DNA of 64,000 nucleotides, from NCBI GenBank assembly GCA_032433765.1, contig JAVIAB010000041.1:77366335-77430334 (forward strand), written 5' to 3'. This document shows positions 50,990 through 62,724 of the stretch, one piece after another. This stretch comes from Megaustenia siamemsis (lineage: Eukaryota; Mollusca; Gastropoda; Stylommatophora; Ariophantidae). The translations under genes and the position numbers were made by a program. Every line of letters starts with the position of its first letter. The stretch's first letter is position 1. Below the pieces are notes generated by a model. It did not search any database. It saw only the letters and a program-made list of their open reading frames with translations, and was not told the DNA's origin.

Positions 50990-53395
50990 GCAAAAATCTC
51001 ATTAAACGTGTAAGCTCTCAATTTATCGTGTAAGCTCTCCATTAAAAGTGTAAGCGATCCATTTATCATGTAAGCTCTCCACTAAAAGTGTAAGCTATCC
51101 ATTTATCGTGTAAGCTCTCCACTAAAAGTGTAAGCTCTCCATTTATCGTGAAAGCTCCCATTAAAAGTGTAAGCTCTCCATTTATCGTGTAAGCTCTCCA
51201 TTAAACGTGTAAATTCTCAATTAAAAGTGTAAGCTCTACATTTATCGTGTAAGCTCTCCTTCAAAAGTGTAAGCTCTCCATTTCTCGTGTAAATTCTCCA
51301 TTAAAAGTGTAAGCTCTCCATTTATCGTGTCATCTCTCCACTAAAAGTGTAAGCTCTCCATTAAAAGTGCAAGCTTTCCATTTATTATGTAAACTCCCCA
51401 TTAAAAGTGTAAGCTCTCCATTAAAAGTGTAAGCTCTCCGTTTATCGTGTAATCTCCCCATTAAAAGTGTAAGCTCCCCATTTATCGTGTAAACTCTCCA
51501 TTAAAAGTGTAAGATCTCCGTTTATCGTGGAATTTATCCATTAAAAGTGTAGGCTCTCCATTAAAAATGTAAGCTCTCCATTAAAAGTGTAATCTCTCTA
51601 TTAAAACTGTAAGCTCTCCATTTATCGTGTAATCTCTCCATTAAAAGTGTAAGCTCTCCATTAAAAGTGTAAGCTCTACATTTATCGTGTAAGCTCTCCA
51701 TTAAAAGTGTAAGCTCTCCATTTATCGTGTAATCTCTCCATTAAAAGTGTAAGCTCTCCATTTATCGTGTAATCTCTCCTTTAAAAGAGTAAGCTCTCCA
51801 TTTATCGTGTAATCTCTCCATTAAAAGTGTAAGCTCTCCATTTATCGTGTAATCTCTCCATTAAAAGTGTAAGCTCTACATTTATCGTGTAATCTCTCCA
51901 TTAAAAGTGTAAGCTCTCCATTTATCGTGTAATCTCTCCATTAAAAGTGTAAGCTCTCCATTTATCGTGTAATGTCTCCATTAAAAGTGTAAGCTTTCCA
52001 TTTATCGTGTAATCTCACCATTAAAAGTGTAAGCTTTCCATTTATCGTGTAAGCTCTCCATTAAACGTGTAAATTCTACATTAAACGTGTAATCTCTCCA
52101 TTAAACGTGTAAATTCTCCATTAAACATGTAAACACTCCATTTATCGCGTAAGCTCTCCATTAAAATTGTAAGCTCTTCATTTATCGTGTAAGCTAACCA
52201 TTTATCGCTTAAGCTCTCCATTAAATTTGTTAGCTCTCCGTTTATCGTGTAATTTCTCCATTAAAAGTGTAGGCTCTCCATTAAAAGTGTAAGCTCTCCA
52301 TTAAAAGTGTAATCTCTCTATTCAAACGGTAAGCTCTCCATTTATCGTGTAATCTCTCCATTAAAAGTGTAAGCTCTCCATTTATCGTGTAAGCTTTCCA
52401 TTAAAAGTGTAAGCTCTACATTTATCGTGTAAGCTCTCCATTAAAAGTGTAAGCTCTCCATTTATCGTGTAATCTTTCCTTTAAAAGAGTAAGCTCTCCA
52501 TTTATCGTGTAACCTCTCCATTAAAAGTATAAGGTCTCCATTTATCGTGTAATCTCTCCATTAACGTGTACATTCTGTATTAAAAGTGTAAGCTCTCCAT
52601 TTATCGTGTAATCTCTACATTAAACGTGTAAGCTTTCCATTTATCGTGCAAGCTCTCCATTAAAAGTGTAAGCTTTCCATTTATCGTGTAAGCTCTCCAT
52701 TAAACGTGTAAATTCTATATTAAACGTGTAATCTCTCCATTGAACGTGTACATTCTCCATTAAAAGTGTATGCTCTCCATTTATCGTTTAAGCTCTCCAT
52801 TTATCGTGTAATCTCTCCATTGAACGTGTACATTCTCCATTAAAAGTGTATTCTCTCCATTTATCGTTTAAGCTCTCCATTTATCGTGTAATCTCTCCAT
52901 TAAACGTGTAAGCTCTCCATTAAACGTGTAAACTCTCCATTTATCGTGTAAGCTCTCCATTAAACGTGTAAGCTCTTCATTTATCGTGTAAGCTAACCAT
53001 TTATCGTTTAAGCTCTCCATTAAACGTGTAAACTTTCCATTTATCGTGTAATCTCTCCATTAAACGTGTAAACTCTCCATTTATCGTGTAATCTCTCCAT
53101 TAAACGTGTAAGCTCTCCATTAAACGTGTAAACTCTCCATTTATCGTGTAATCTCTCCATTAAACGTGTAAATTCTCCATTAAACGTGTAAACTCTCCAT
53201 TTATCGTGTAAGCTCTCCATTAAACGTGTAAGCTCTTCATTTATCGTGTAAGCTAACCATTTATCGTTTAAGCTCTCCATTAAACGTGTAAGCTCTCCAT
53301 TTATCGTGTAAGCTCCTCATTTATCATGCAAGCTCTTCATTTATCGTGTAAGCTCTCAATTTATCGTGTAAGCTCTCCATTAAACATGTATTTTA
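50990..53395. repeat. 20-bp minisatellite, ~120 units, two alternating unit types
   Basis: Units share GTAAGCTCTCCATT and then carry either TATCGTG or AAAAGTG/AAACGTG. The two types alternate over long stretches, making a 40-bp higher-order unit. Larger copies exist: the variant run at about 51540-51620 (with GTAGGCTCTCC and TCTCTCTATT) recurs 720 bases on (36 units), and an 80-bp block repeats at about 52765-52880. Reading frames across it (53041-53280) are artefacts. Confidence 0.95.
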
Positions 53396-53525
53396 TTGTT
53401 CACACCTCTCTTTTATAAGCACTTCTCTCACCCCTACATCTTTTTCTTAGACTAAAAGCTAAATACATTTGAAATACACGTGACCTGTGTTTTCTTAACT
53501 GCAACTAACGGAAAATGGTAGACTA

Positions 53526-55213
53526 TAGTTCGTTTCAAATCATGTGCCCAACTTTTAAAATCGATATCTTTTTAACCACTTTTTGGAACTTGTTCAAAAT
53601 TGGCATGTAAAATTATAATGATTAGAACCCAACAGGGAATTAATTTCATTAAAAAAAACATTTGGTTATTATTGTTGCTTATTTGATTTAAATAAATTTA
53701 TAACGACCCATTGATGTAGTCAAAACTTAATGTTTACAGTATTTTAAGTTAAAAATAGCGAGTACAAATCCATACACGGTCAAATTGACGTATTTGCACG
53801 CTTTCGCCGTGGGTTTTCTGACACAATTAGACGCTTATAAAAAAAACACGAGACATTGTGTGTCCCATTTCCGTATATTCAGCGGCGTAGACGTGGAACG
53901 ACAACATTTATCATGAGTCTCAAAATGAAATTCTGCAGTTTACAAAACATCGCAATAAAAATGTATGACTATTTTTGCAAAGAGGCTAAACGAGGAAGAT
54001 TATTTAATTCTTTAGAAAACCCTGAGAATAGGACAAGACACATTTTGGATTTATCTAAACAGTCATTTAATCGCTGGATTCAAGCACGTGACCGTCAATG
54101 TTCAAAACATACAAAATCACAAGGAAGAGCAAAACTGTTGGATAATTTCGATAGTGAACTTATTAGAAGTGAAATTCGCAAAATGTTGGGTATGAATGAA
54201 ACTGTTACAATAAAAAAATTAAAAGTATCGCTGAAAAAGAACAACAGTATTGAAATATCAAAGTCTACATTATGGAGGAATGTGAGAGCTGCAAGCTTTA
54301 CATTCAGAAAGTATTCCAATGGACGAAACATCATCTGTGAGAAGCCACATATAGTAGTCATGAGAAGCAAGTACTTACGTGAAGTAAAAGAGGTGCGCAA
54401 GCAAGGTTATGATATTGTGTACTTGGATGAAAGATGATCAATGCTCACCACACTAACCAAAGGGAATGGCAGTCATCAGATGGAAAGATTAAGAGATTAA
54501 TACCTAGCAGCAAAGGACAGCGCTTGATAATTGCTCATGCAGGTAGTCGACAACATGGACTAATACAGAATGCAGAGCTCATTTTTCTTTCAAAATCCAT
54601 AGACAATCGGGATTATCACTCTGAGATGAATGATCACATATTTAGACATTGGATTGAAATTATGTTCTCCCATCACTAGATCGACCATCTTGCCTAATAA
54701 TGGACAATGCAGCGTACCACAACATTGTTGCACTTGAAGATAAAGTCCCGACGTCATCCAGTACAAAAGATGCTATTAAGATATGGCTCACAAAGGAGCA
54801 CATACAATTTAATAACATGTACTTAAAACCTGAATTACTATCTCTAGTAAAGCAAAAACAAAGGACAAAAATTTTTCAAATAGATAAGATTATCCAAGAG
54901 CACGGTCATATAAGTTTGAGGCTGCCACCTTACCATGCTCATTTAAATCCAATAGAACTAATCTGGGCAAAATTAAAAGGACAAGTGGCAGATAAAAATA
55001 CAAAATTCAAAATATGCGATGTAAAGACTCTTGCTAATCTCGCGTTATTAAATATAGACAAAGATTATTGGGCTAAATGTGAAGACCACGTCTTAAAACA
55101 GGAAGAGGAATATTGGAAAATTGATGGTTTGTGGAATGTTCAACCCCAGTTTTTAACAAATGGTTAAAGAGTAATAGTGTTTTGAAGTTGGGCACATGAT
55201 TTGAAACGAACTG
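53526..55213 (+). mobile_element. Tc1/mariner-superfamily transposon, copy 2
   Basis: The ends TAGTTCGTTTCAAATCATGT and, inverted, CAGTTCGTTTCAAATCATGT are near-perfect inverted repeats of about 35 bp, flanked by TA at 53524-53525 and 55214-55215. It is 1,688 bp against 2,115 bp in copy 1; the difference is one internal deletion near 55150 that removed the end of the transposase gene and its 3' flank. Confidence 0.92.
53913..55167 (+). pseudogene. Transposase of copy 2, frameshifted and C-terminally deleted
   Basis: The ATG at 53913 (MSLKMKFCSLQNIAIKMYDY) matches copy 1. A one-base deletion right at the first catalytic Asp (YLDE then a shift, at about 54430) and another small deletion at about 54670 split the gene into three open pieces. 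The third (54700-55167) keeps IMDNAAYHNIV and LPPYHAHLNPIELIWAKLKG, with 83 residues between Asp and Glu. The final Ser-Asp tail of copy 1 is missing and replaced by FLTNG. Lesions differ from those of copy 1, so both decayed independently. Confidence 0.85.
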
Positions 55214-55215
55214 TA

Positions 55216-56611
55216 ATCCTGGAAACTGCAAAGAGACTTTCATCATTTCAGATACAATGGCAAAGAAGGATCGTCCAAATATTATCGAAAGTCAAAGGAG
55301 CTAACAAAGGCATCGTAAGAGAACGTAAATAAACATGAACTGTCTGGCACACTCAACTAAGCACACAAACAAAAACAGCTTAGTTTTCTTGACCATAACA
55401 AATGACACAATGATCTTCAAATAATAAAGAGTGTGGGTATAGCTTTTTCTAAATGAAGAAGGTGCTGAACTAGAAGATAAACGGACGAACATATCAAGAG
55501 ATTCTCTACAGACTGCACTTAATGAGACAACAACACAACCAAAGTGATACACAAACATCGAGATTGCCACTTACAATAGCAATGTCTTCCTCTGTACATC
55601 TTCCATGTGTGTCTACATTAAGGCACAAATACAAGGAAGCACATATTTCCCTCAACATCTAAATGCACAAATACAAGGAAGCACATATTCCCCTCAACAC
55701 CTTAAGGCACATGTGATGGAACATAAAAGGATTTGAAAGTTCTCTCCAGCAATAAATGAAGGATAGGTTGAAATGTCTCGTTACTCCACTGAAGGGTTCC
55801 CAACTTGAACATGAAAGAAAAAGTCCGGCAGGTGATCCTACCTGCAACAAATGGATTCAGCACCCCAAAAAGAGTTTGTGAGGTTGTTACTTAAAGCTTC
55901 AATTATAAACAGTTTGACGACGGTGCTCATGTTACAGAAGGATCACATTAAATGGCTTTACTGTCAGATTTGGATATCGATTATAAGGGGAACGCCATGA
56001 CCAGGCGTCTGACACGATGAGAGTGAGCCTGGCTTGTAGCCGCTGACACAAGTGGAGACACATAACATCGCCATGCTGGCTTTTATCTCAGCACTCAGAT
56101 TTATAAATGGTTCATGAACATGTATAATCTGTTAGCTGAGTTTGTACTGGACAACCTACCTTGGCCTGTTTTCATATTGGCGTCGTGCAGGTTCATCACC
56201 AACCTCATAGATCACCATGACGCCAAGACTATTGTCCACACCAATGAAACATAATTACTTGATTGCCAAAACAGCGGAAGTCAACTGAATAATTAACAAA
56301 CTTTTTGAGTATAACAAGATTGATATAATAAATGTAATTGTTAGGTTTTTATTTATTCAAATGAGTAACAAATAAAGGTATTCCTTCTGGTTACCAAAAC
56401 ACCAGATAGCCACAATAAGGTACAAGCAAATCATTGAAAGTTGAAATTATAAATTGGAATTATATAAACTACAACTTTTCCCCAAAATGTTGTAATAATA
56501 TTACGATGTTTATTCTTAACGACTTTAGTATATATTTAATCGTATTATTTGTCTATCATATTTTCTACCATAATATATGTCACGGTGTACTGTCGAGTTA
56601 CATCCGGTCGC
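55216..56611. other. Unassigned, with a 44-bp tandem duplication at about 55620-55710
   Basis: GCACAAATACAAGGAAGCAC occurs at 55624 and again at 55668. Otherwise there is no coding or transposon signal I can support. Confidence 0.45.
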
Positions 56612-56631
56612 AACAAAATTGAGTTATTGAG

Positions 56632-57302
56632 TTATTGAGTTATTTGCGGGTCATCATCATTGCACTCCGAACATGTCCATAGGTGCTCAGATCCCCTCCT
56701 CAGCAATTCCCTCAGTGTCCAGCGACTGACGACTCCAGTTCTATGTTGGTTGATAAGTCTTCTTACACGGCCACCAAGTTTCTCATTTCTGGCTGTGCCC
56801 ATCTTAACTCCCATTTCCATCATCCGAAGAAGCGACGTTGATCTGTGTTTGTCGAAGTCCTGTGCTCTTCCCACATCTCGGAGTGCATTGATGATGTCCG
56901 CCCGATCCATCGGTTGCCCGTCCTTAATGACAGCGCAGCTAGCCAACCTGTCCGCTCTCTCATTTCCCCGTACTCCCGCATGTCCAGGGACATAGACAAA
57001 GGTGACCTTACGTATTTTGGATTTCTCCAACGACTCTACCCATTGCATGCGTACAAAGCCCGCCTCCACTTTTTTTATCATGCTCATCGAATCACTCAGT
57101 ATACATGCGTGGATGTAGTCTTGTGACTCTAACCATTTGAATGCCTTGGTTACTGCCATCACCTCCATTGTCATGCTACTCGTGGTCATGGCGTATGCAC
57201 CACTGTCTTCCTTGGCTATTCTGCCTGCCGAACGTGCTGTAAATGCCCATGCACTTCTTTCGTGTCGTCTTACAGATCCGTCTGTATAGATGACTGCATC
57301 TT
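56632..57302 (-). pseudogene. RNase H domain and C-terminus of the I-like LINE, out of frame with RT
   Basis: KDAVIYTDGSVRRHE (first Asp), TMEVMAVTKAFKWLE (Glu), ILSDSMSMIKKV (Asp) and VRGNERADRLASCAV (Asp) make up a complete-looking RNase H active site. The C-terminus has LINQHRTGVVSRWTLRELL and CSECNDDDPQ, and the stop lies in the tail repeat. The older copy at 8.48 kb reads through the RT-RNase H junction without a shift and has five more bases there, so the shift here is a lesion and not programmed frameshifting. Confidence 0.85.
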
Positions 57303-60181
57303 TCTGTGTTATCGCAGATGAGACCGTTGACCTCAGCATTAACCACGACCGGGTTCTGTTCCCTACTTTTCCTGTCGAGTGTGACAATACATGAGAAAGT
57401 CCCCTTGAATGACGTAGGCACCGGTATCCACTCCTCACCAACACTGAGATTGGTAAGCCCACAGACCTGTTTGATGACATCTTCTGCTCGTCCCACCCAT
57501 GATTTGCCTCTTTTTAGCCTGGTACCTTTCTCTGTGTTGAGCACGTGGTGCAATGGATGCTCTGTATCTGTACTAATCTTCAGGTATGCTCGTGCTCTCC
57601 AGATCTTGATTCTGTCATCCATGGTTGGAAAGTCAAGAAGATACCTCATTGCCACACAGGGAGTGTCCCTCCTACATCCCAGGATAATGCGCATGGCTTC
57701 ATTTTGTATTTTCTCCAGCCTATCAATTTGAGTCGTACTGACAGTAAGAATGGCCAGGGCATACTCGATTGGTGCGAGGACTAATCCCTGGAACAGAAGA
57801 GTAAGTAGCCTCTGCTCGATGTTGGCAGCTGCCATGACCTTCAAGGCGGCTAATCCTTTGCGGGATTTTGTTATCACATGGTCGACGTGGTCCCGAAAAC
57901 ACAGGCTGCGATCAAACTTAACTCCGAGGTATGTCATCAACTTGTCCCTGGTCACCTCATCAGCTCCCATTCGTACTACCGGTGTGGTCGTATTAACGAT
58001 ATGATTGTTAAGGGAGAACCATGAAACTGATGCTTTATTAGGATTAACCAAGGCACCTGAAACCCCACACCAGGAGGAAATGCGATCGAGTTCGTCTTGC
58101 ATTGTGGAGGCGATTCCCCGTCTGTCTCTTCCCTGTCGATATACCAGAATATCATCAGCAAAAGTCATAGTTCTTCCCCTCCCATCCAGCTGTTGGGCCG
58201 TGATCGTTATTGTGTACACATTAAATAGAACTGGTGACAATGGTGAGCCTTGTGGCAGCCCAGGACAAATGGATGTTGGCTCGGAAGACCAACTTCCACA
58301 TCTGAGTATCACCTTCCTCTGAAACAGTGCCGCGGCGTTCCATCTTATGAGGAAGGGGTTCACTGCCAGTTTGAGAAGCATATGCATGAGATATTCAAAT
58401 GGTACCCTGTTGTATGCATCCTCCAGATCTATAGCAGCAGCACATGTCTCCTCTCGTCTGTGGAAGCCTTCGAAGACGTCATAGGCAAATACTGCCGCAT
58501 TGAGCCATGTCTCTTTGTTATATCTATAACCTCCGAGTGTGGATGGGAATACGCGTTTCTGTTCAAGGCGACACGTGAGGACACGGGCAACTATTTTCTC
58601 CAGCAGCTTGCCCGCAGTGTTCTGCATTGTGATGATTCTGTAGGCACTGATCTGAGTATGGTCCTTGTTTGGCTTCGGTAGCGGTAGTAAGTAGCTGTGT
58701 AGCCACTCCTCCTTAATCTGGCCACTCCGAATACTGGCATTAAACTCATTGGCCAGTGTTGTCAAGTCGTCATCAGCTAAATCGCCTATGTCATCATACC
58801 GAACACCATCTGGACCAGGAGCAGTGTTGTGTGACCTTTTAAGTGTCGCGAGAATGGTATCGGTTGTGATTGTGAGATCTTCTTCCAGCCCTACATCCTT
58901 ACACAAATTTGACAAAGATCCCCGTATCCTCATTCTTACAGCCTCATTTCTTTGGTCCGTCTGCTCAATGTCGCGGGCAAGCAGGGCCTTCCCTTTGCTC
59001 TCATCAGATTTGTGCCATATCTGGTCTGTGCTCTGAAAGTCTGGTATACCTCTGTGTCGTGGTGTGCCATTCATGCACTGATGAAGGCGCCAGAATGTGG
59101 CTAGCGATTTTTCTGAGCACACTTTTTTACAGAAGTCATCCCATTTGGCATCTTTAGCCTGCTTAGCGCATAGTTTAAAGTGCATCATTTTTTGGTCGAC
59201 CTCTACTTTCAGACGCTTCAAGAGCTCAGGTTGTGTTCTACCATACCTTCTGGCTTTCTGCCATGTCTTGACCGTTTGTCTCTTGCTCCGCCAAGCTTTC
59301 TCGACATCTACGTTCCACCAGGGTGGCTGCGTCCATCTCTCCTGCCTCCTACGAGGGGCGCTCTGTTTCCTATGTCTGATTTTGCTAATGACGTCCTGGT
59401 CTGTTTTCTCGTAGTTGAATGTGTGGAGCTTTCTTCTCTGGCTTTTATTTCCGCCTTTCTCAATTAGGAGGACACATGGATAGTGATCACTTCCGTGGAA
59501 CCCCAGTGCACTCCACCTGCAAACCGGTGCGAAGGTGGAAGACACCAGTGCCAGGTCTATGACACTATCAGAGTCCCCTGTCCGAGTGGCCATTCTTGTT
59601 GCCCTTCCATCATTCAAGCACACTAAATCGGCCGATACCCGTGCGTTCTCTAGGTCTTCTCCCTGCTTGTTGGTTATGACGTTGCCCCACTGGTCTCCTC
59701 TAGCATTAAAGTCTCCGCAGAAAATGACATTCTCTTCATCGAACTCGAAGAGATTCTGCCATTGTTGTGTGTTCACCTTCCCATTACAGGCATACACATT
59801 AACAATCACGAAATGAACTGGGGTCTGCACCCTAACCGCATGTACCTGCAATTCTGCATTGTTCCACACAGACATATCAACCTCAGCTGCCACCATATTG
59901 TTGCGCACAAGGATGGCCTGCCCAAGGTGTCGTCTATTGTAAAAGCAATGAAAGCCAGGAGTACTTACTGTCCTGTCACCAAGAAGAGTTTCTTGCAAAA
60001 CCATTATATCGGCGCCGCACAGTAGCTTATCAAGAATAGGCCGTCGTTGATTAATGGACCCACAATTCCAATAAGTAACGCGCACATACTTTAGGCCTAG
60101 CCTCTCACACTTTGATAGTTTAGTGCCACCCCTCTTGCCCCGTCGTGTTTTCCTTCTTCGATGATGTAGTTTGGGCTGCAT
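57300..60181 (-). CDS. I-like LINE ORF: AP endonuclease and reverse transcriptase
   Basis: The ATG at 60181 begins a basic N-terminus (HHRRRKTRRGKRGG). The EEP nuclease runs over about residues 35-240 with TYWNCGSINQ, VLQETLLG, IFCGDFNARGDQW, SVIDLALV and GFHGSDHYP, so the Asn, Glu, Asp/Asn, Asp and His positions are present. The RT covers about residues 440-760 with NTAPGPDGVRYDD, AAIDLEDAYNRVPFEY (catalytic Asp), CPGLPQGSPLSPVLF and TMTFADDILVYRQG (Asp-Asp). After about 960 codons a net loss of bases near 57300 throws the frame off just before the RNase H domain; the open frame continues 40 codons out of register to 57176. No ORF1/gag is seen upstream. Confidence 0.9.
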
Positions 60182-60485
60182 CTGAAAACTTACACTTCTT
60201 ACCGTCGTCTTTAAAGATGAACGTCGCTGAACGTTGTTGCTTTGGATGGCCTAGACTCACGTGCACTTGCTCAGTCGCACGGCCTAGAACCCGTTCCACG
60301 ATATAAACTGGCCAGCTCCAGTAACTTGCTCAGCAGCACGCGGAAACACTGTGAGCTTTCTACAAATTAAATGACTTACGCGTCCTTGACAACAGACCGG
60401 CGTAAACAAACCGCCATTTTTTGACGCGTTCAATAGTGTAACAACAATGACGAGTGATGAAATAAGGAAATTATAACAAAATGCA
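60182..60485 (-). promoter_or_regulatory. 5' untranslated region of the I-like LINE (forward part)
   Basis: No open frame for a gag-like protein. CAAAAAATGGCGG (minus strand, about 60412-60424) is a second YY1-like ATGGCGG site. The region carries several CACGTG/CACGCG-type CG motifs and is richer in CG than its surroundings. Promoter activity is inference. Confidence 0.4.
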
Positions 60486-60718
60486 CCAAGATGGCGCCCT
60501 GTTGGCTGGCCTATTCATAAGATTCACAGATAAGTGCTGTTTTCCAGTGAAATTTCCTGTTTATTTGTTTGTTTTTATTTATTTTTTTGAGGCTTCATGT
60601 GAGTTTGCGCGCTTTCTATTTGATGTTAATCACTTTACTTCTTTTGATTCATTGCATTTTGTTATAATTTCCTTATTTCATCACTTGTCATTGTTGTTAC
60701 ACTATTGAACAAAATTGA

Positions 60719-60919
60719 ATAATCGTATAGTGTAGAGAATTGCTTTGAGAGTAAAGATAGCAGTAAAATGTCGTCAAGTATTGCTCGTGGAAAGTTCGGC
60801 CAATATCCAATTAATGTATTACGGTGATAAGTGTAAGAAAAGTGGTGCGTACTGTTTCCCCTTTTGCTTATTATATGTATTGACTACATATTCAAGTTAC
60901 CATGCCCACCAGAGGTAGA
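60719..60919. other. Unassigned spacer
   Basis: Short AT-rich flank between the I-like LINE target duplication and the next LINE scrap. Confidence 0.4.
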
Positions 60920-61560
60920 GGAGATTGACGAGACTTCTAATTGCAGATGAACAGGCACTAATTAATGGAAACAATAGAAGACCTACAATGACGCTTAAGC
61001 AGGCTAACATAGCACTGCCATTCAATACAAAATGAAAATCAACATCAACATAACAGATGTCATGAATGTCGCAAAAGAGAAACATAAACATCAAAATAAT
61101 GATTGACAATAGACAATTAAAGCAAGTGAAGGAATTTAAGTATCAAGTAAGTCTAGTAAAAAACGACAAAATCACAAGCGGCAGAAATAAACTCCAAATA
61201 CAATATAGCTTGTCAAATCATCAGATAACTATCACTACTATTGTCGAACTTGAAAGTAACTCTAGAGGCAAAACGGGCACTGTACAGCATAATCTGCATT
61301 CTAACGTTGTGTTACCAATGTACGACCTGGACTCTAGATGCAAGAATATTAAGAAGCATAAACACTACAGAAATGAGAAAAAATAAGCTAGGAATAACTG
61401 CGTACATTAACTACAGAAAGAAACGACATAATATGGTTTGACCACGTGATAAGACATTAAGACCCAACACAACAAGTCTTCAAAAAATGTTACAAGAACA
61501 CCAGACTCAAAGACCGACCACTAGAACGATGGATTGACGGATTATTAGTAATTCGGATGA
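60920..61560 (+). mobile_element. RTE/CFDP2-like LINE, post-RT fragment
   Basis: With shifts it reads DNRQLKQVKEFKYQVSLVKN, KVTLEAKRALYSIICILTLC, YQCTTWTLDARILRSIN and KRHNMVWFDHVIRH, which is the LINE C-terminal region around the usual FKYLGS and YG-E-W motifs. It ends near GRPLERWIDG. Numerous lesions. Confidence 0.65.
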
Positions 61561-62079
61561 TTCCACTGGCACGGGCGGTTGAGCAATTATGGATTTTAAT
61601 TCGTTTGCTGTGATACCGAGGCCTTCCATAACCAATAACCAATAGAAGCACTAGAAAACATAACAGCAGCAGAGGTTAACAGACGAACAAAAGATCACAA
61701 TTTATATTTCCCCTCGACGCTGAAAGGCAAATGGGTATGGTTCGATTGTTTGTAAAATTGTGGAAGGAAAGAAGAAGTGACAGCCGTATTGCCTCTAGTC
61801 GTGAAAGGCCAAACAACACAAGGAGAAAATACGATCAGCTAATAGTTTAGTAGAAAAAACAAACTGTAAAGCTGTGAGATTAAAACCTTCAAACCACCAG
61901 AATTATTAATGACAGATTTTCAACAACAATATTCAAACAAATAATTAGATAATTAAAAAAATAATAATAATGGAAATCTTAATTTCAGCAGTTTTGTTTT
62001 AGCCCAGCAAATTGCTTAAGTAAAATAGCACACACCCATGTATGCAGTAAGCTAGAAGAACAAGGAGTCTATTTATCTA
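61561..62079. other. Unassigned
   Basis: A-rich at 61900-61990. No supported feature. Confidence 0.4.
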
Positions 62080-62724
62080 TCTTCCGGTCGCCTAAAATAT
62101 TATCTACATCTGTAATGTCGTTTCCTGTATACATTTTACTGTTTTTTGTAATTCTTGCAGTGGCCCATATAGTTTTGTCGGTAGTATTGTATCTATGGGC
62201 CAATGGTTTTCCTCAGTCTACTATATTCAGTGCAGTCTTGAAGTATGATTTCAGCAGTCTGGGACACCTGTAGTGTTGTATCTATGGACCAATGGATTTT
62301 CCTCAGTCTACTATATTCAGTGCAGTCTTGAAGTATGTGTTCAACAGTCTAAGGCGCCTGTCCACATGTACAAGTAGTTGATGTGCCGATCTTGAATTTT
62401 GTATACATGTGACTGTGGTCGACTGTGTCCTGTTCTGAGGCGTATAATGATAACTTGTTCACATCTATTCATATTATGAAAGGCATCCTGATTTGGGGCT
62501 TGTGGTCCTCTGATTGATTTGATTATCTGTTTCTTCTGATGGTATGTAACCGGTGTATCTAGTTGTGTGCCTGTTGAACCTTCCTTTGCCAGCTAATCCA
62601 CTTTCTCATTTCCTGGTATTCCACAGTGAGACGGGATCCACTACAGGGCAACCCTGTGGTGCTTGCAGAGTTCAGTCAATAAGGTATGCAGAAGTGGTAA
62701 TTTTCTTGATTGAAGTGCATGGAA
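62080..62724 (-). mobile_element. RNase H-type LINE, 3' part, interrupted at 62724
   Basis: On the minus strand HALQSRKLPLLHTLLTELC leads to WIPSHCGIPGNE (end of RNase H), YHQKKQIIKSIRGPQ, IIIRLRTGHSRLQSH and IHWPIDTTLPTKLYGPLQEL, with the stop near 62111. Several in-frame stops. An 89-base stretch of the tail (62188-62276) is duplicated next to itself. It joins with 63276-64000 when the insert is removed. Confidence 0.85.
62188..62366. repeat. 89-bp tandem duplication inside the RNase H LINE tail
   Basis: TGTATCTATGG-CCAATGG starts at 62188 and 62277. Units share CCTCAGTCTACTATATTCAG and differ at about 10 positions, so the duplication is not recent. Confidence 0.9.

Larger units (their letters stand above)
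56623..60707 (-). mobile_element. I-like LINE (EEP-RT-RNase H), 11-bp target duplication, 5' inversion
   Basis: AACAAAATTGA occurs at 56612-56622 and 60708-60718, flanking the element. At the 3' end (left, minus strand) there is a tail of about three AATAACTC units, like the short simple repeat tails of I elements. The ORF is described below. At the 5' end the sequence 60428-60485 recurs inverted at 60653-60710 with one mismatch in 58 bases and 167 bases between. Such a layout is expected from twin priming, in which the 5' portion is inverted with a short overlap. In the inverted part the sense sequence starts at CCAAGATGGCGCC, a YY1-type motif, as in some LINE promoters. Confidence 0.85.

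Noticed and set aside
53041..53280. Repeat protein with MESLNDKW-type units
   Set aside because: It is a translation of the 20-bp minisatellite in reverse; 60 bases equal three units, so the period is artefactual.
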